Assembly: GCA_963790075.1 (NCBI GenBank)
Contig: CAWBNG010000003.1
Span: forward strand, 372,001 to 436,000
Direction of reading: 5' to 3'
Origin: CAYOUV01 sp963790075
GTDB taxonomy: Bacteria; Chloroflexota; Anaerolineae; Anaerolineales; Villigracilaceae
Length of the DNA: 64,000 nt
The notes beneath the pieces are model-generated. The model was not told the origin of the DNA. It saw nothing but the letters and a program-made list of their open reading frames with translations, and did not search any database. This document shows, piece by piece, positions 1 through 8,514 of the stretch; within the stretch, counting starts at the first letter, position 1; each line of letters opens with the position of its first letter. Position numbers and translations under genes: made by a program.

Positions 1-126
1 TTTGTGTTTGCCGAGCAAAACAGAAGCAATCTTGGTTGCTAAACGTCCGAGGTTCTCGCCGTTGGCGTCCACGATATACCACTTGTGCTCGATTTCGCCT
101 GCTTTTGGATAATACGTTTTAAACAC
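1..126 (-). CDS. rplM: 50S ribosomal protein L13, 5' part only
   Basis: Only the first 42 codons are inside the window; the gene continues past position 1. The translation begins FKTYYPKAGEIEHKWYIVD after a GTG start at 124-126 and goes on to GRLATKIASVLLGKHK, the usual N-terminus of L13, an early-assembling 23S rRNA-binding protein of the large subunit. A GGAG sits 8 bases before the GTG. It follows truA by 28 bases on the same strand, the common rplQ-truA-rplM order, so it is probably the continuation of the alpha-group transcript and would normally be followed by rpsI. Confidence 0.9.
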   Translation of the reverse strand, partial: MFKTYYPKAGEIEHKWYIVDANGENLGRLATKIASVLLGKHK

Positions 127-154
127 TGTTATTTCTCCACTCACTGCCGATTAT

Positions 155-919
155 TTAATTTTGATCAGATGATTCATCCGCTAAAGACGAGTAACCCACT
201 TCCAGAAGTGTCAACCCGTTTGCCGGTGCAAGTCCGACCGGGACTTTCGCCTGTCCGGCGAGCGCCTGGCTCAGATATTCCCCTGGAAGTTTACCCTGCC
301 CAACCTTTACCTGAGTACCGACCAGCCTGCGTACCATGTGATACAAAAAGGCATCGGCTTGAACTTCAAACCAGCATTCGTCTTCCACTTGCTGCCAACC
401 GGCCAGAAAAATTGTTCTTACTGTACTGGCATGGGAGCGGGGCGGAGACCCAAAAGCCGCAAAATCGTGTGCCCCAATGAATATCTGGGCCAGAGGGGCA
501 AGCTTAGCGACTTTTACCGCAGGCCAGACCCGCCAAGCGAAACGTTCACGCAATGGATCGCGGGTCGGTGCGCAAAACAGGCGGTAGCGATAGCGCCGGA
601 AGCCGGCCTCAAAGCGCGGATGAAATTTCTCAGGAGCAAGCCTGACTTCGCGCGTTGCCATATCAAGCGGCAGATTGGCGTTCAAGGCATTGCGCAGGGC
701 TTCCGGGCTATGCGCCCATTCCAGGTCAAAAGCAGCGACCTGACCCGCAGCGTGAACACCGGTGTCGGTTCGTCCGGCCATCAGGACCGAATTTCCGGAC
801 CATCCCAATTTGCGCAGGGCTTTTTCCAGTTCACCCTGAACAGTTCTGGAGTTCGCCTGTCGCTGACTACCGACAAAGTCGGTGCCGTCATAGGCAAGGA
901 TCATCTGGTAACGTGCCAT
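155..919 (-). CDS. truA: tRNA pseudouridine(38-40) synthase
   Basis: A 254-residue TruA-type enzyme that converts uridines 38-40 in the tRNA anticodon arm to pseudouridine. The start MARYQMILAYDGTDF is the family N-terminus, and the catalytic aspartate is in GRTDTGVHA (about residue 52). A second conserved block, FLYHMVRRLVGT, lies near residue 190. Length is normal for the family. It sits between rplQ and rplM on the same strand, the standard location in many bacteria, and is probably cotranscribed with the ribosomal genes. Confidence 0.95.
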   Translation of the reverse strand: MARYQMILAYDGTDFVGSQRQANSRTVQGELEKALRKLGWSGNSVLMAGRTDTGVHAAGQVAAFDLEWAHSPEALRNALNANLPLDMATREVRLAPEKFHPRFEAGFRRYRYRLFCAPTRDPLRERFAWRVWPAVKVAKLAPLAQIFIGAHDFAAFGSPPRSHASTVRTIFLAGWQQVEDECWFEVQADAFLYHMVRRLVGTQVKVGQGKLPGEYLSQALAGQAKVPVGLAPANGLTLLEVGYSSLADESSDQN

Positions 920-965
920 GTCAGTGACCTCAGCAGAAAGTGGTCACCGAGAAGAACAAAACAAA

Positions 966-1343
966 CTACTCTTCAACCAATTCTAACAATACCATCTCGG
1001 CCGCGTCACCCATGCGAGGACCCAGCTTGAGAACGCGGGTATACCCTCCGGGGCGGTTGGCAAAGCGCGGGGCAATGTCATCGAAAAGTTTTTTGACCAT
1101 CAAATTGTTGCCCATGCGAGCAGCCACCAAACGTCGGGCGGCTACTTTGTCCGCTTCTTCGGCATCAGCACTATTGCGTGCGATCGTAATCAGACGCTCG
1201 GCTTCGCCGCGGATTGCAGCAGCCTTCGCGCGAGTGGTCTTGATACGCTCGTGTTCGAAGAATTGTTTGATTAAGTTACGGCGCAGCGCGATACGAGCAC
1301 CTTTACTGCGACCGAGTCTGTAACCTGCTATCTGATGTCGCAT
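966..1343 (-). CDS. rplQ: 50S ribosomal protein L17
   Basis: 125 residues, starting MRHQIAGYRLGRSKGAR, the typical L17 opening (MRH...LGR...HR). It continues LRRNLIKQFFEHERIKTT, the conserved RNA-binding helix region. L17 sits near the exit of the peptide tunnel of the large subunit. The gene starts 6 bases after the rpoA stop, so translation is probably coupled to rpoA. The C-terminus ends GDAAEMVLLELVEE, as in many bacterial L17 proteins. Confidence 0.95.
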   Translation of the reverse strand: MRHQIAGYRLGRSKGARIALRRNLIKQFFEHERIKTTRAKAAAIRGEAERLITIARNSADAEEADKVAARRLVAARMGNNLMVKKLFDDIAPRFANRPGGYTRVLKLGPRMGDAAEMVLLELVEE

Positions 1344-1349
1344 CTTTAA

Positions 1350-2318
1350 TTACTCCGCAGTATTTGTTTCATCTTTCATATAGCCCTTCTCCTGCATCTT
1401 TTGACGCAGCTCATCCAGGCTTTTTTCGCCGAAGTTGCGGATGGACATGACTGCCTGATCGCCCTTTTCGAGCAAATCAAGGACGTCGCCAACCGTGGTT
1501 ATACCCGTCCGTTTTAGCGAATTGAATACGCGCACTGATAAATCCAGGGCTTCGACCGGAGTTTCGGCCACTTCACTGGTCAGATGGCTGCCAGTCACTT
1601 CCTGTTCGACAGTCACAGCCAGGGTTTCTTCACTAACACCCGCGATGTAACGCAGGTGATCCATCATGAGTTTGGCCGAATTACTGAGTGCCCGCTCCGG
1701 TGTGTAGGTACCGTCAGTCCAAATTTCAATCGACAGTTTGTCAAAATTGGTACTTTGACCCACACGAGCCGAGGACACTTCCCAGTTTACACGCTTAACC
1801 GGGCTATAAATTGCATCAATGGGCAGTTCGCCAATTGGCATGTGGCCGCTACGTTCGTTGGCAGGAGAATAACCACGACCGCGCTCCACCGTGAACTCGA
1901 TATCAAGTTTGGCTTTACTATTGTCCACAGTAAAGAGATAGAGTTCGGGATTGACGATCTCCACCTCTGGTGGGGCGATGATATCAGCAGCGGTAACCGT
2001 ACCCTCACCACGCACCTCCAGGTGCATGCGTGTACTATCAACACCATCCAATTTCAAGCGCAATTGTTTGATCTGCAACGTCACTTGAATGACGTCTTCG
2101 CGCACACCAGGAATGTCGCTGAACTCATGCAGGACATCCGCGATGCGAATTGATGATACTGCAGCCCCATCCAGCGAAGATAAGAGCACGCGGCGCAATG
2201 CGTTGCCGACCGTTACTCCATAACCTCGCTCGAGCGGGCTGATGATGAATTTTCCATAATTTCGAGCCTCGGCTTCCCGCTCGATCTTCGGCATAACCAT
2301 ATTCGTGATACCCGTCAC
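1350..2318 (-). CDS. rpoA: DNA-directed RNA polymerase alpha subunit
   Basis: 322 residues. Residues about 1-235 form the assembly domain (GNALRRVLLSSLDGAAV near residue 40 is the conserved dimerisation and beta-contact helix); residues about 245-315 form the C-terminal domain with RTGITTVGDVLDLLEKG and IRNFGEKSLDEL, the helix-hairpin-helix surface that contacts UP elements and activators. The GTG at 2316-2318 is chosen because AGAGGTG lies just upstream; an ATG-like internal start at MVMPKIERE would cut only a few residues. It lies between rpsD and rplQ, as is usual for the alpha operon. Confidence 0.95.
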   Translation of the reverse strand: MTGITNMVMPKIEREAEARNYGKFIISPLERGYGVTVGNALRRVLLSSLDGAAVSSIRIADVLHEFSDIPGVREDVIQVTLQIKQLRLKLDGVDSTRMHLEVRGEGTVTAADIIAPPEVEIVNPELYLFTVDNSKAKLDIEFTVERGRGYSPANERSGHMPIGELPIDAIYSPVKRVNWEVSSARVGQSTNFDKLSIEIWTDGTYTPERALSNSAKLMMDHLRYIAGVSEETLAVTVEQEVTGSHLTSEVAETPVEALDLSVRVFNSLKRTGITTVGDVLDLLEKGDQAVMSIRNFGEKSLDELRQKMQEKGYMKDETNTAE

Positions 2319-2383
2319 GGTTCACCTCTCCCTGTCTATGCAGAACAAGTCTCTGGCTGATGGCAATTTTGTCCTACCAGCCA

Positions 2384-2401
2384 TAGTACAACTATGTACT
2401 A
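2384..2401. repeat. short perfect inverted repeat at the rpsD 3' end
   Basis: TAGTACA-acta-TGTACTA is a perfect 7-bp inverted repeat with a 4-base loop that runs into the rpsD stop codon. It is A/T-rich and has no T run after it, so it is a weak hairpin at best. It lies in the 80-base rpsD-rpoA spacer; whether it does anything is unknown. Confidence 0.35.
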
Positions 2402-3049
2402 CCGTGAGTAGTATTCGACGATGAGCTGTTCGTTCAGATTGCCGTCAATCTCGATGCGTTCTGGCAAACGCTGAACCGAACCCGAAAGGCCTTTGGCGTC
2501 GCGAACCAGCCAATCAGGGGCGTTTCGAGCCTCCACGACAGCTGCCAGGTCCTTGAAATAGGTCAGGTCGCCTGAACCCTCGCGCACAGCCACCACGTCA
2601 CTTTCACGGAGCAGCATGGAAGGCACGTCAGTGCGGCGGCCATTGACGGTAAAGTGACCATGGGTCACCATCAAGCGGGCTTGAGCGCGGCTCGAAGCAA
2701 AACCGAGACGATAAACGACATTATCTAACCGGGACTCAAGAATCTGCAACAGATTCAAACCAGTCAGACCACGGCGTTTAAGCGCAACTTCATAATAACG
2801 ACGGAACTGGCGTTCCAGCACACCGTACACGCGGCGGGCGCGCTGTTTCGCGCGCAGCTGGCGGCCATAGTCGGATTCGCGTCCGGAACGACCGCGGGTA
2901 CCACGACTACCAGAACGACCGTGCTGCCCGGGAGCAAAACTGCGCTTTTCAAACGCGCACTTCGGGGAGAAGCAACGTTCGCCCTTCAGGAATAACTTTT
3001 CGCCTTCACGCCGGCAGAGTTTACAAACCGGTCCTATATACTTCGCCAT
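2399..3049 (-). CDS. rpsD: 30S ribosomal protein S4 (zinc-binding form)
   Basis: 216 residues. S4 nucleates assembly of the 5' domain of 16S rRNA. The N-terminus has four cysteines, C9, C12, C26 and C31 (CKLC ... CFSPKC), the zinc-binding C+ form rather than the cysteine-free form. The S4 RNA-binding fold follows (ESRLDNVVYRLGFASSRAQA, about residues 105-125, then VTHGHFTVNG). Residues 40-70 are rich in Arg/Gly/Ser. It lies between rpsK and rpoA in the alpha group. S4 is the autogenous regulator of this operon in some bacteria; no regulatory pseudoknot was identified here. Confidence 0.95.
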   Translation of the reverse strand: MAKYIGPVCKLCRREGEKLFLKGERCFSPKCAFEKRSFAPGQHGRSGSRGTRGRSGRESDYGRQLRAKQRARRVYGVLERQFRRYYEVALKRRGLTGLNLLQILESRLDNVVYRLGFASSRAQARLMVTHGHFTVNGRRTDVPSMLLRESDVVAVREGSGDLTYFKDLAAVVEARNAPDWLVRDAKGLSGSVQRLPERIEIDGNLNEQLIVEYYSR

Positions 3050-3073
3050 AGAATACTTTCCTCACAACCAGAA

Positions 3074-3478
3074 TTACACGCGGCGTTTCTTCGGAGGCCG
3101 GCAACCGTTGTGTGGTACCGGTGTAATATCCGAAATCGAGCGCACCTTGATGCCCATTGCCTGAACGGCACGGATCGCATTTTCGCGGCCGGGGCCAGGA
3201 CCTTTAACAAACAGGTCCACTTCCTGGATACCCAGAGATTGCGCTGCCTTGATGGCTTGCTCTGCAGCCAGGCGAGCAGCAAACGGAGTGCTCTTGCGTG
3301 AGCCCTTAAAACCGGCTGACCCAGAACTGCCCCAGGCAACAGTGTTACCCTGATTGTCGGTCACTGTGATAATCGTATTATTGAAAGATGCAAAGACATG
3401 CACCTGCCCAGAGGACAACGTGCGCTTTACTTTTTTAGCACCACCAGCGCGGCGCGTTGAACGTACACTTTGAGCCAT
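3074..3478 (-). CDS. rpsK: 30S ribosomal protein S11
   Basis: 134 residues. Conserved S11 blocks are present: GQVHVFASFNNTIITVTD, KSTPFAARLAAEQA, and the C-terminal GPGPGRENAIRAVQ and ITPVPHNGCRPPKKRRV. S11 lies in the platform of the small subunit and contacts 16S rRNA near the E site. The gene follows rpsM by 24 bases and precedes rpsD by 24 bases. The first 20 residues are basic and variable, as in other bacteria. Confidence 0.95.
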   Translation of the reverse strand: MAQSVRSTRRAGGAKKVKRTLSSGQVHVFASFNNTIITVTDNQGNTVAWGSSGSAGFKGSRKSTPFAARLAAEQAIKAAQSLGIQEVDLFVKGPGPGRENAIRAVQAMGIKVRSISDITPVPHNGCRPPKKRRV

Positions 3479-3502
3479 GTTCCCTCTCTAAACTCTCAAG
3501 GA

Positions 3503-3889
3503 TTACTTCTTGCCACCGCGACGACGTCCGCGCCCGGCCACTGTCTTTTTGGGGCCTTTTCGGGTGCGGGCATTCGTACGAGTATTTTGTCCACGCACCG
3601 GCAGATTGCGACGGTGGCGCAGGCCACGATAGCAACCGATCTCAATTAAGCGCTTGACGTTGAGTTGTACCTCACGCCGTAAATCGCCCTCGACCTTGTA
3701 ATTCTTCGAGATAAATTCGCGCAACGCAGCCACTTCGGATTCGGTCAGATCTTTTACCCGGGTATCCGGATTCACCTGAGCGGCTACCAGAATATTGCGC
3801 GCACGCGTTGACCCGATCCCATAAATATAGGTCAGGCCTATTTCTACCCGTTTGTTACGGGGCAGGTCGACACCTTCAATTCTCGCCAT
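3503..3889 (-). CDS. rpsM: 30S ribosomal protein S13
   Basis: 128 residues, starting MARIEGVDLPRNKRVEIGLT, the standard S13 opening, with the helix-hairpin-helix region TYIYGIGSTRARNIL and the basic tail GQNTRTNARTRKGPKK. S13 sits in the head of the 30S subunit, touches tRNA in the P site and forms bridges to the large subunit. The gene starts 7 bases after the rpmJ stop, so it is probably coupled to rpmJ. Confidence 0.95.
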   Translation of the reverse strand: MARIEGVDLPRNKRVEIGLTYIYGIGSTRARNILVAAQVNPDTRVKDLTESEVAALREFISKNYKVEGDLRREVQLNVKRLIEIGCYRGLRHRRNLPVRGQNTRTNARTRKGPKKTVAGRGRRRGGKK

Positions 3890-3896
3890 AGTTCAA

Positions 3897-4010
3897 CTAT
3901 CCCTGTCGCTGTTTGTGCTTAGGATTTTCGCAGATCACATACAATCTGCCTCTGCGTCGCACGATTTTGCACTTCGCGCAGCGCTTTCGAATAGACGGTG
4001 AAACTTTCAT
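3897..4010 (-). CDS. rpmJ: 50S ribosomal protein L36
   Basis: A 37-codon gene. The translation starts MKVSPSIRKRCAKCKIVRRR and ends VICENPKHKQRQG. This is L36, a small zinc-ribbon protein (CxxC, then C and H) of the large subunit. GGAG lies upstream of the ATG at 4008-4010. It is the first gene after the map-rpmJ spacer, directly downstream of a good promoter, and leads rpsM-rpsK-rpsD-rpoA. The infA gene usually found just upstream is not present. Confidence 0.95.
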   Translation of the reverse strand: MKVSPSIRKRCAKCKIVRRRGRLYVICENPKHKQRQG

Positions 4011-4063
4011 GATTACATTTCTCCTTACACACCCGGCGTCCAATTTCGACAGCCAAAGGTTGA

Positions 4064-4092
4064 ATTATACTCGTATCCAACTATTTAGTCCA
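4064..4092 (-). promoter_or_regulatory. predicted sigma-70-type promoter for the rpmJ-rpsM-rpsK-rpsD-rpoA group
   Basis: On the minus strand, TGGACT (4087-4092), a 17-base spacer and a perfect TATAAT (4064-4069) lie 54 bases before the rpmJ start. The -35 matches the consensus at four of six positions and the spacing is ideal. It occupies the 107-base gap between map and rpmJ, which holds no gene. The alpha group can therefore be transcribed apart from the upstream spc genes. Confidence 0.6.
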
Positions 4093-4117
4093 GTACTATC
4101 AGCAGCCTGCTTCTGGA

Positions 4118-4888
4118 TCACAGGACAGTCAGGATCAGAGGGTCTCCTTCGGTAACGGCTACTGAATGTTCAAAATGAGCCGTCAATGACCCATCAGCCG
4201 AGACTACTGTCCACTGGTCTGAAAGTGAGCGCGTTGCCGGTGTTCCCACCAGCACCATCGGTTCGATGGCAATGGTCATGCCGGGACGAAGAGGCATACC
4301 GCGCCCGGGGGTGCCATAATTTGGCACTTGTGGACCTTCATGCATCTGTCGTCCAACGCCGTGGCCAGTATATTCGCGCGTCACATGATAACCACGACTT
4401 TCGACAAATTGCTGTATCGCCGCCGAGACGTCACCGGTGTGATTGCCTGAGCGCATCTTCTCAATCGCAGCCTGCAACGCACCTTCGGTGACATCCAGTA
4501 GCTTTTGGGCTTCAGAGGATATTTCCCCAACCCCGGCAGTAAAAGCCGAGTCGCCCACAAAGCCTTGGTATACGGTTCCACAATCGACTGAGACGATATC
4601 TCCGGCTTTTAGCTTGCGCTTCTTGGACGGAATTCCATGCACCAATTCTCGATTGATGCTGACCGTAATCGAAGCCGGAAATGGTGGATAACCATATCCT
4701 TTGAATGGCGACACACATCCGTGTTCCCGCAACACTTCCTCAGCAGCCGCGTTGAGGTCAGCGGTGGTCACACCGGGTTGTAAAAGAGCTTTAACGGCCG
4801 CCAGAACGGTCGCGTTGATGCGCCCAGCTTCGCGCATGAGTTGTAATTCAGCTGGACTTTTAATATGTATCTGGCGTGCCCAATCCAT
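4118..4888 (-). CDS. map: type I methionine aminopeptidase
   Basis: 256 residues. The enzyme removes the initiator methionine from new proteins. The five metal ligands of the family can be seen: D in VSVDCG, D in VGDSAF, H in TGHGVGR, E in AIEPM and E in FEHSVAV. The N-terminus (IHIKSPAELQLMREAGRI) and length fit type I without a zinc-finger extension. It follows adk by 7 bases in the conserved secY-adk-map order. Confidence 0.95.
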   Translation of the reverse strand: MDWARQIHIKSPAELQLMREAGRINATVLAAVKALLQPGVTTADLNAAAEEVLREHGCVSPFKGYGYPPFPASITVSINRELVHGIPSKKRKLKAGDIVSVDCGTVYQGFVGDSAFTAGVGEISSEAQKLLDVTEGALQAAIEKMRSGNHTGDVSAAIQQFVESRGYHVTREYTGHGVGRQMHEGPQVPNYGTPGRGMPLRPGMTIAIEPMVLVGTPATRSLSDQWTVVSADGSLTAHFEHSVAVTEGDPLILTVL

Positions 4889-4895
4889 TATTCAA

Positions 4896-5546
4896 TCATT
4901 CCTTTAGCGCAGCCAGGATGGTTTTTGTTACATCCTCAATATGCTGCGCACCATTAATTTCTGCCAATTTTTCACGTTCACGATAATAATTGATCAGGGG
5001 AGATGTCTGCTCCAGATACACCAGGATGCGGTGTTTGACAGTCTCGACCTTATCGTCATCGCGTTGGTAAAGTTCAGAGCCATCCAGGTCACATACACCA
5101 TTGCTTTGCGGTGGGTTATACTTTTCATGGAAGATGTGTCCATGGGCCTTGCAGGTCCAGCGACCGGCTAGCCGGTCAATCAACACAGCGTCGGGGGCTG
5201 TGATGTAAGGGACGACATTCACCTCACCACCAAACTCAGACAGCATCTTTTTCAAGGCTTCTGCCTGGACCGGTGTTCGAGGGAAACCATCCAGGATGGC
5301 TCCCTTCTGGCAGTCCGGGCGGCTCAAACGATCACGAACCATTGCGATAGTCACGTCATCCGGGACCAGTTCACCCTCACTCGTATACTGTTGAGCCAGC
5401 TTACCAAGCTCTGTTTGATTCTTAATGTTCTCTCGGAACAAATCGCCCGAGGAGATATGTGCCAGGCCAGTTTTCTCGGCCAAAATTTTGGCCTGCGTTC
5501 CTTTGCCTACGCCTGGAGGTCCGAGCAGTACGATGTAAGTCGGCAT
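4896..5546 (-). CDS. adk: adenylate kinase, zinc-LID type
   Basis: 216 residues; converts ATP and AMP to two ADP. The P-loop is GPPGVGKGTQ at the N-terminus, the AMP-site block is SSGDLFREN, and DGFPRT lies near residue 86. The long LID domain (about residues 128-165) carries C132, H135, C152 and D155, a C-x2-H ... C-x2-D set expected to bind a structural zinc ion, as in long-form adenylate kinases of Gram-positive and thermophilic bacteria. It lies between secY and map. Confidence 0.95.
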   Translation of the reverse strand: MPTYIVLLGPPGVGKGTQAKILAEKTGLAHISSGDLFRENIKNQTELGKLAQQYTSEGELVPDDVTIAMVRDRLSRPDCQKGAILDGFPRTPVQAEALKKMLSEFGGEVNVVPYITAPDAVLIDRLAGRWTCKAHGHIFHEKYNPPQSNGVCDLDGSELYQRDDDKVETVKHRILVYLEQTSPLINYYREREKLAEINGAQHIEDVTKTILAALKE

Positions 5547-5570
5547 CTCTCCTCCCCGGAAGATGTATTC

Positions 5571-6911
5571 CTAACGCACCAGCAGCGAGTCCTGATAGCC
5601 GTGCAATTTTAGCTCGGCGTCAATATTGAGGAAGACGTCTCTTACGACACCAACCACAATCAGCAATCCGGCCGAAGAGACCAAGAACAGGCCGGCACTT
5701 GAGCCCAGGTTAAGGACCAGGTTGATCAAGAACGGTAGAATCGCCACCAAGCCCAGGAACAAAGCTCCCGGCAGCGTGATGCGACGCTGAACACGAGTCA
5801 GATAACGCTGCGTTGGAGCACCCCGGTTGACACCCGGGATTTGCGCGCCCATTCGCTTCAAGTTATCACCATAATTCTGCTGTGCGAATAAGACATCGGT
5901 GTAGAAGAAGGTGAAGATTACCACCATCAGGAAATATAGGAACCAATAAGCCCAGCCACTCCCATTGAAGGTCTGTTGGGTCGAAGTGGCAATACGAGCC
6001 ACCCACGCTATCTTCGATTGGAGGAAATAACTGGAAATGATCGCAGGGAACTGCAGGATAGCACTCGCAAAGATCAAGGGGATCATGCCTGCCAGATTGA
6101 CCATTAGAGGAAGCGTACCCTTGACCGGCATCGACATCCGGTTGCCGACGCGGCGTCCTGGATACATGACCGGGACATTTCGGCGTCCTTGTTGCACAAC
6201 CACAATCGCAAAAATGGTCAGCACAATGATGACGAGCGTAAAGCCGAGAATGAAATACCGGCTTTGCTGGTCTGACATCAAACGGACCAAATTAAAGGGG
6301 ATCCGTGCAACAATGCCCGCAAAGATGATGAGCGATAGGCCCTGGTTTCGAATACCATATTCTGATATCAACTCGCCCAGCCAAATCGCAAACATCGTCC
6401 CGGCAGTCATGGCTACCAGGATCGCCAAAGACGGGATCAACAAGGCTCCGCTGAAACCAAAGGGTACGATTGGGGTTTGAGCCATTGAATTGAAGATATT
6501 GATCTGCCCAATCGCGGACAGGGCAGCCATCGGGACGGAAAGGACATAAGTCCACTTTTCCATCCACTTCTGGCCTTCGCGCGGATCTTCTTCCATGCGG
6601 CGTTGCAGGGCCGGGATAATCGGCACTAAAAGTTGCAGGATAATCTGGGCGGTAATGTAAGGGTACACGCCCATCGAGAGCAGCGAAAACTGTGAAACCG
6701 TTCCACCGGAAAGCATGTCAAGGAAATCAAAAAAGGTTCCAGACGCGCTGGCACTGGCTCGGAATTGGGCCAATGCCTGGAAGTTCACTCCCGGGACCGG
6801 CACGTTCGCAGCAACGCGATAGAGTGCCAGCAAGCCAAGTGTGATTAACAGCTTACGCCGGATATCAACGGATTTCCACAGATATCGCCAGCCCGAGAAG
6901 GTGGATTTCAT
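5571..6911 (-). CDS. secY: preprotein translocase subunit SecY
   Basis: 446 residues, the pore-forming subunit of the Sec channel in the cytoplasmic membrane. About ten hydrophobic segments can be counted. Family blocks include VPVPGVN after the first membrane segment, SLLSMGVYPYITAQII (second segment region), and the cytoplasmic loop GQRRNVPVMYPGRR-like segment QQGRRNVPVMYPGRRVG. The tail IDAELKLHGYQDSLLVR is also typical. It follows rplO by 24 bases. Confidence 0.95.
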   Translation of the reverse strand: MKSTFSGWRYLWKSVDIRRKLLITLGLLALYRVAANVPVPGVNFQALAQFRASASASGTFFDFLDMLSGGTVSQFSLLSMGVYPYITAQIILQLLVPIIPALQRRMEEDPREGQKWMEKWTYVLSVPMAALSAIGQINIFNSMAQTPIVPFGFSGALLIPSLAILVAMTAGTMFAIWLGELISEYGIRNQGLSLIIFAGIVARIPFNLVRLMSDQQSRYFILGFTLVIIVLTIFAIVVVQQGRRNVPVMYPGRRVGNRMSMPVKGTLPLMVNLAGMIPLIFASAILQFPAIISSYFLQSKIAWVARIATSTQQTFNGSGWAYWFLYFLMVVIFTFFYTDVLFAQQNYGDNLKRMGAQIPGVNRGAPTQRYLTRVQRRITLPGALFLGLVAILPFLINLVLNLGSSAGLFLVSSAGLLIVVGVVRDVFLNIDAELKLHGYQDSLLVR

Positions 6912-6935
6912 ATTTGGGCTCCTCGTTTAGCCTGA

Positions 6936-7391
6936 TTAACTGATCGTCTCAACATTACCACCAGCGGCCTCAATTTTAGCCTTGGCACCCTTGCTGATAC
7001 GGTGCACGCGCACCTTCAAAGCCACTTTCAAATCACCGCGGCCAAGAATAACAGTCGGATTGCGCGGATCTCGAATTAACCGTGCTGCGTCAAGCGATTC
7101 GGGTGTAACCTCGGCGTTGGCCTTGAAAGCCTCGGCCAATTGATCGAGGTTCACTTCGTTATATTCGACCCGATTGATGGGTGTAAAGCCCTGGCCACGC
7201 ATAAACGGTAAACGGCGGAAGAAAGGCAGGTTACCACCCTGGCGATACAGGTTTCCCTTGTTACCAGCGCGAGCGCCTTGTCCCTTAGTACCACGACCGG
7301 CAGTTTTTCCCTGCCCAGCCGAGATACCGCGACCGACGCGTTTACGATCTTTCTTGGAGCCCGGATTGGGCACGAGGTCATGTAATTTCAT
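6936..7391 (-). CDS. rplO: 50S ribosomal protein L15
   Basis: 151 residues, beginning MKLHDLVPNPGSKKDRKRVG, followed by the glycine-rich basic extension GRGTKGQGARAGNKG and the compact C-terminal domain with GRGDLKVALKVRVH. L15 is a late-assembly protein that reaches deep into 23S rRNA. The gene lies between rpmD and secY, as in most spc operons. Confidence 0.95.
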   Translation of the reverse strand: MKLHDLVPNPGSKKDRKRVGRGISAGQGKTAGRGTKGQGARAGNKGNLYRQGGNLPFFRRLPFMRGQGFTPINRVEYNEVNLDQLAEAFKANAEVTPESLDAARLIRDPRNPTVILGRGDLKVALKVRVHRISKGAKAKIEAAGGNVETIS

Positions 7392-7400
7392 CGTTCTTTC

Positions 7401-7595
7401 CTACTCTTCAATGCGAACCAGGTGAATAATTTTCGTCACCATACCACGAATGGCAGGTGTATCATTATGCTCCACGGTCTGATTCATACGGCGTAGTCCG
7501 AGAGCCCGAACGGTGGCTTTTTGATCCTTCGCATACCCGATCGGACTTCTGACCAGTGTCACCCGCAACGTTTTTCCAGTAGTTTTTTTAGGCAT
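7401..7595 (-). CDS. rpmD: 50S ribosomal protein L30
   Basis: 64 residues from the ATG at 7593-7595: MPKKTTGKTLRVTLVRSPIG, then LGLRRMNQTVEHNDTPAIRG, the usual L30 sequence. The frame is open further upstream (to 7691), but that stretch overlaps the end of rpsE and does not resemble L30. The real start overlaps the rpsE stop by 8 bases, which suggests translational coupling. L30 binds 5S/23S rRNA contacts in the large subunit. Confidence 0.93.
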   Translation of the reverse strand: MPKKTTGKTLRVTLVRSPIGYAKDQKATVRALGLRRMNQTVEHNDTPAIRGMVTKIIHLVRIEE

Positions 7596-8127
7596 TCCGC
7601 TTCCTCCGTTCCCAGAATGGCAGAAGTTCATCCACTGATTTTCCGCGGCGCATGGCTTCTTCTTGGGGTGATTTAAGATGATCCAATGCATGGAAGGTTG
7701 CCTGCACTACATTCAGCACATTGGCGCTACCCATAGATTTGGTCAAAATATCTTTGACACCTGCTGCTTCCAGCACGGCACGCACACCACCAGCGGCAAT
7801 AACGCCAGTACCGGGTGAGGCTGGTTTAAGCAGCACACGTGCACCGGAGATCTTGCCCAGTATTTCATGCGGGATCGTTGTACCTGCCAAATTTACACTA
7901 CGCATATTTTTACGGGCGCGTTCAGAGGCTTTGCGCATTGCATCCGGCACGGCATTGGCTTTTCCAACACCCATGCCAACTGTACCTTTGTTATCGCCAA
8001 TTACCACGGTTACACGAAACTGGAAGCGGCGACCACCTTTAACTACTTTGGCAACACGGGCGATTTCAATGACACGTTCGTCAAATGATTCCTGCTCGTA
8101 CTTATCAGAATTATTGTAATTCGACAT
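7588..8127 (-). CDS. rpsE: 30S ribosomal protein S5
   Basis: 179 residues from the ATG at 8125-8127, chosen because GGAG lies 6 bases upstream; a GTG at 8139 would add four residues and overlap the ribosome-binding site. Conserved parts are ERVIEIARVAKVVKGGRRF (double-stranded RNA-binding S5 domain) and VGMGVGKANAVPDAM. S5 helps to keep translational accuracy and unwind mRNA at the 30S entry. The N-terminus is short and acidic before the domain. Confidence 0.93.
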   Translation of the reverse strand: MSNYNNSDKYEQESFDERVIEIARVAKVVKGGRRFQFRVTVVIGDNKGTVGMGVGKANAVPDAMRKASERARKNMRSVNLAGTTIPHEILGKISGARVLLKPASPGTGVIAAGGVRAVLEAAGVKDILTKSMGSANVLNVVQATFHALDHLKSPQEEAMRRGKSVDELLPFWERRKRNA

Positions 8128-8145
8128 ATCCAACTCCACTCAGGC

Positions 8146-8511
8146 CTAGAATTGTAGGCCACCTTCGCGCGCGCCGTCAGCTAGAGCCTTGACACGTCCA
8201 ATATAGCGGTACCCGCCGCGATCAAAAACCACCGAATCAATACCTTTGCTCTTCGCTCGTTCAGCCACAGTCTGGCCAACCAACTTAGCCTGGTCAGTCT
8301 TATTGAGGCCTTTCATCTTCTTGCGCAATTCAACATCGATACTCGAAGCCGATGTAATCGTACGACCGGCTTGATCATCGATCACCTGTACGTAAATCTC
8401 AGACAGGCTGCGGAAAATGTTCAAGCGAGGCCGCTCTGGTGTACCGGAAATTTTCTTGCGAACACGTATATGTCGTCGAATACGAGCTGCAAACCGAGTT
8501 TTTGCGGCCAT
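8146..8511 (-). CDS. rplR: 50S ribosomal protein L18
   Basis: 121 residues. The basic N-terminus RRHIRVRKKISGTPERPRLN and the blocks RSLSEIYVQVIDD, VGQTVAERAKSKGI and VFDRGGYRYIGRVKALADGAREGGL match L18, which binds 5S rRNA in the central protuberance. The gene is placed between rplF and rpsE, with 3 bases to rplF. Confidence 0.95.
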   Translation of the reverse strand: MAAKTRFAARIRRHIRVRKKISGTPERPRLNIFRSLSEIYVQVIDDQAGRTITSASSIDVELRKKMKGLNKTDQAKLVGQTVAERAKSKGIDSVVFDRGGYRYIGRVKALADGAREGGLQF

Positions 8512-8514
8512 GAC

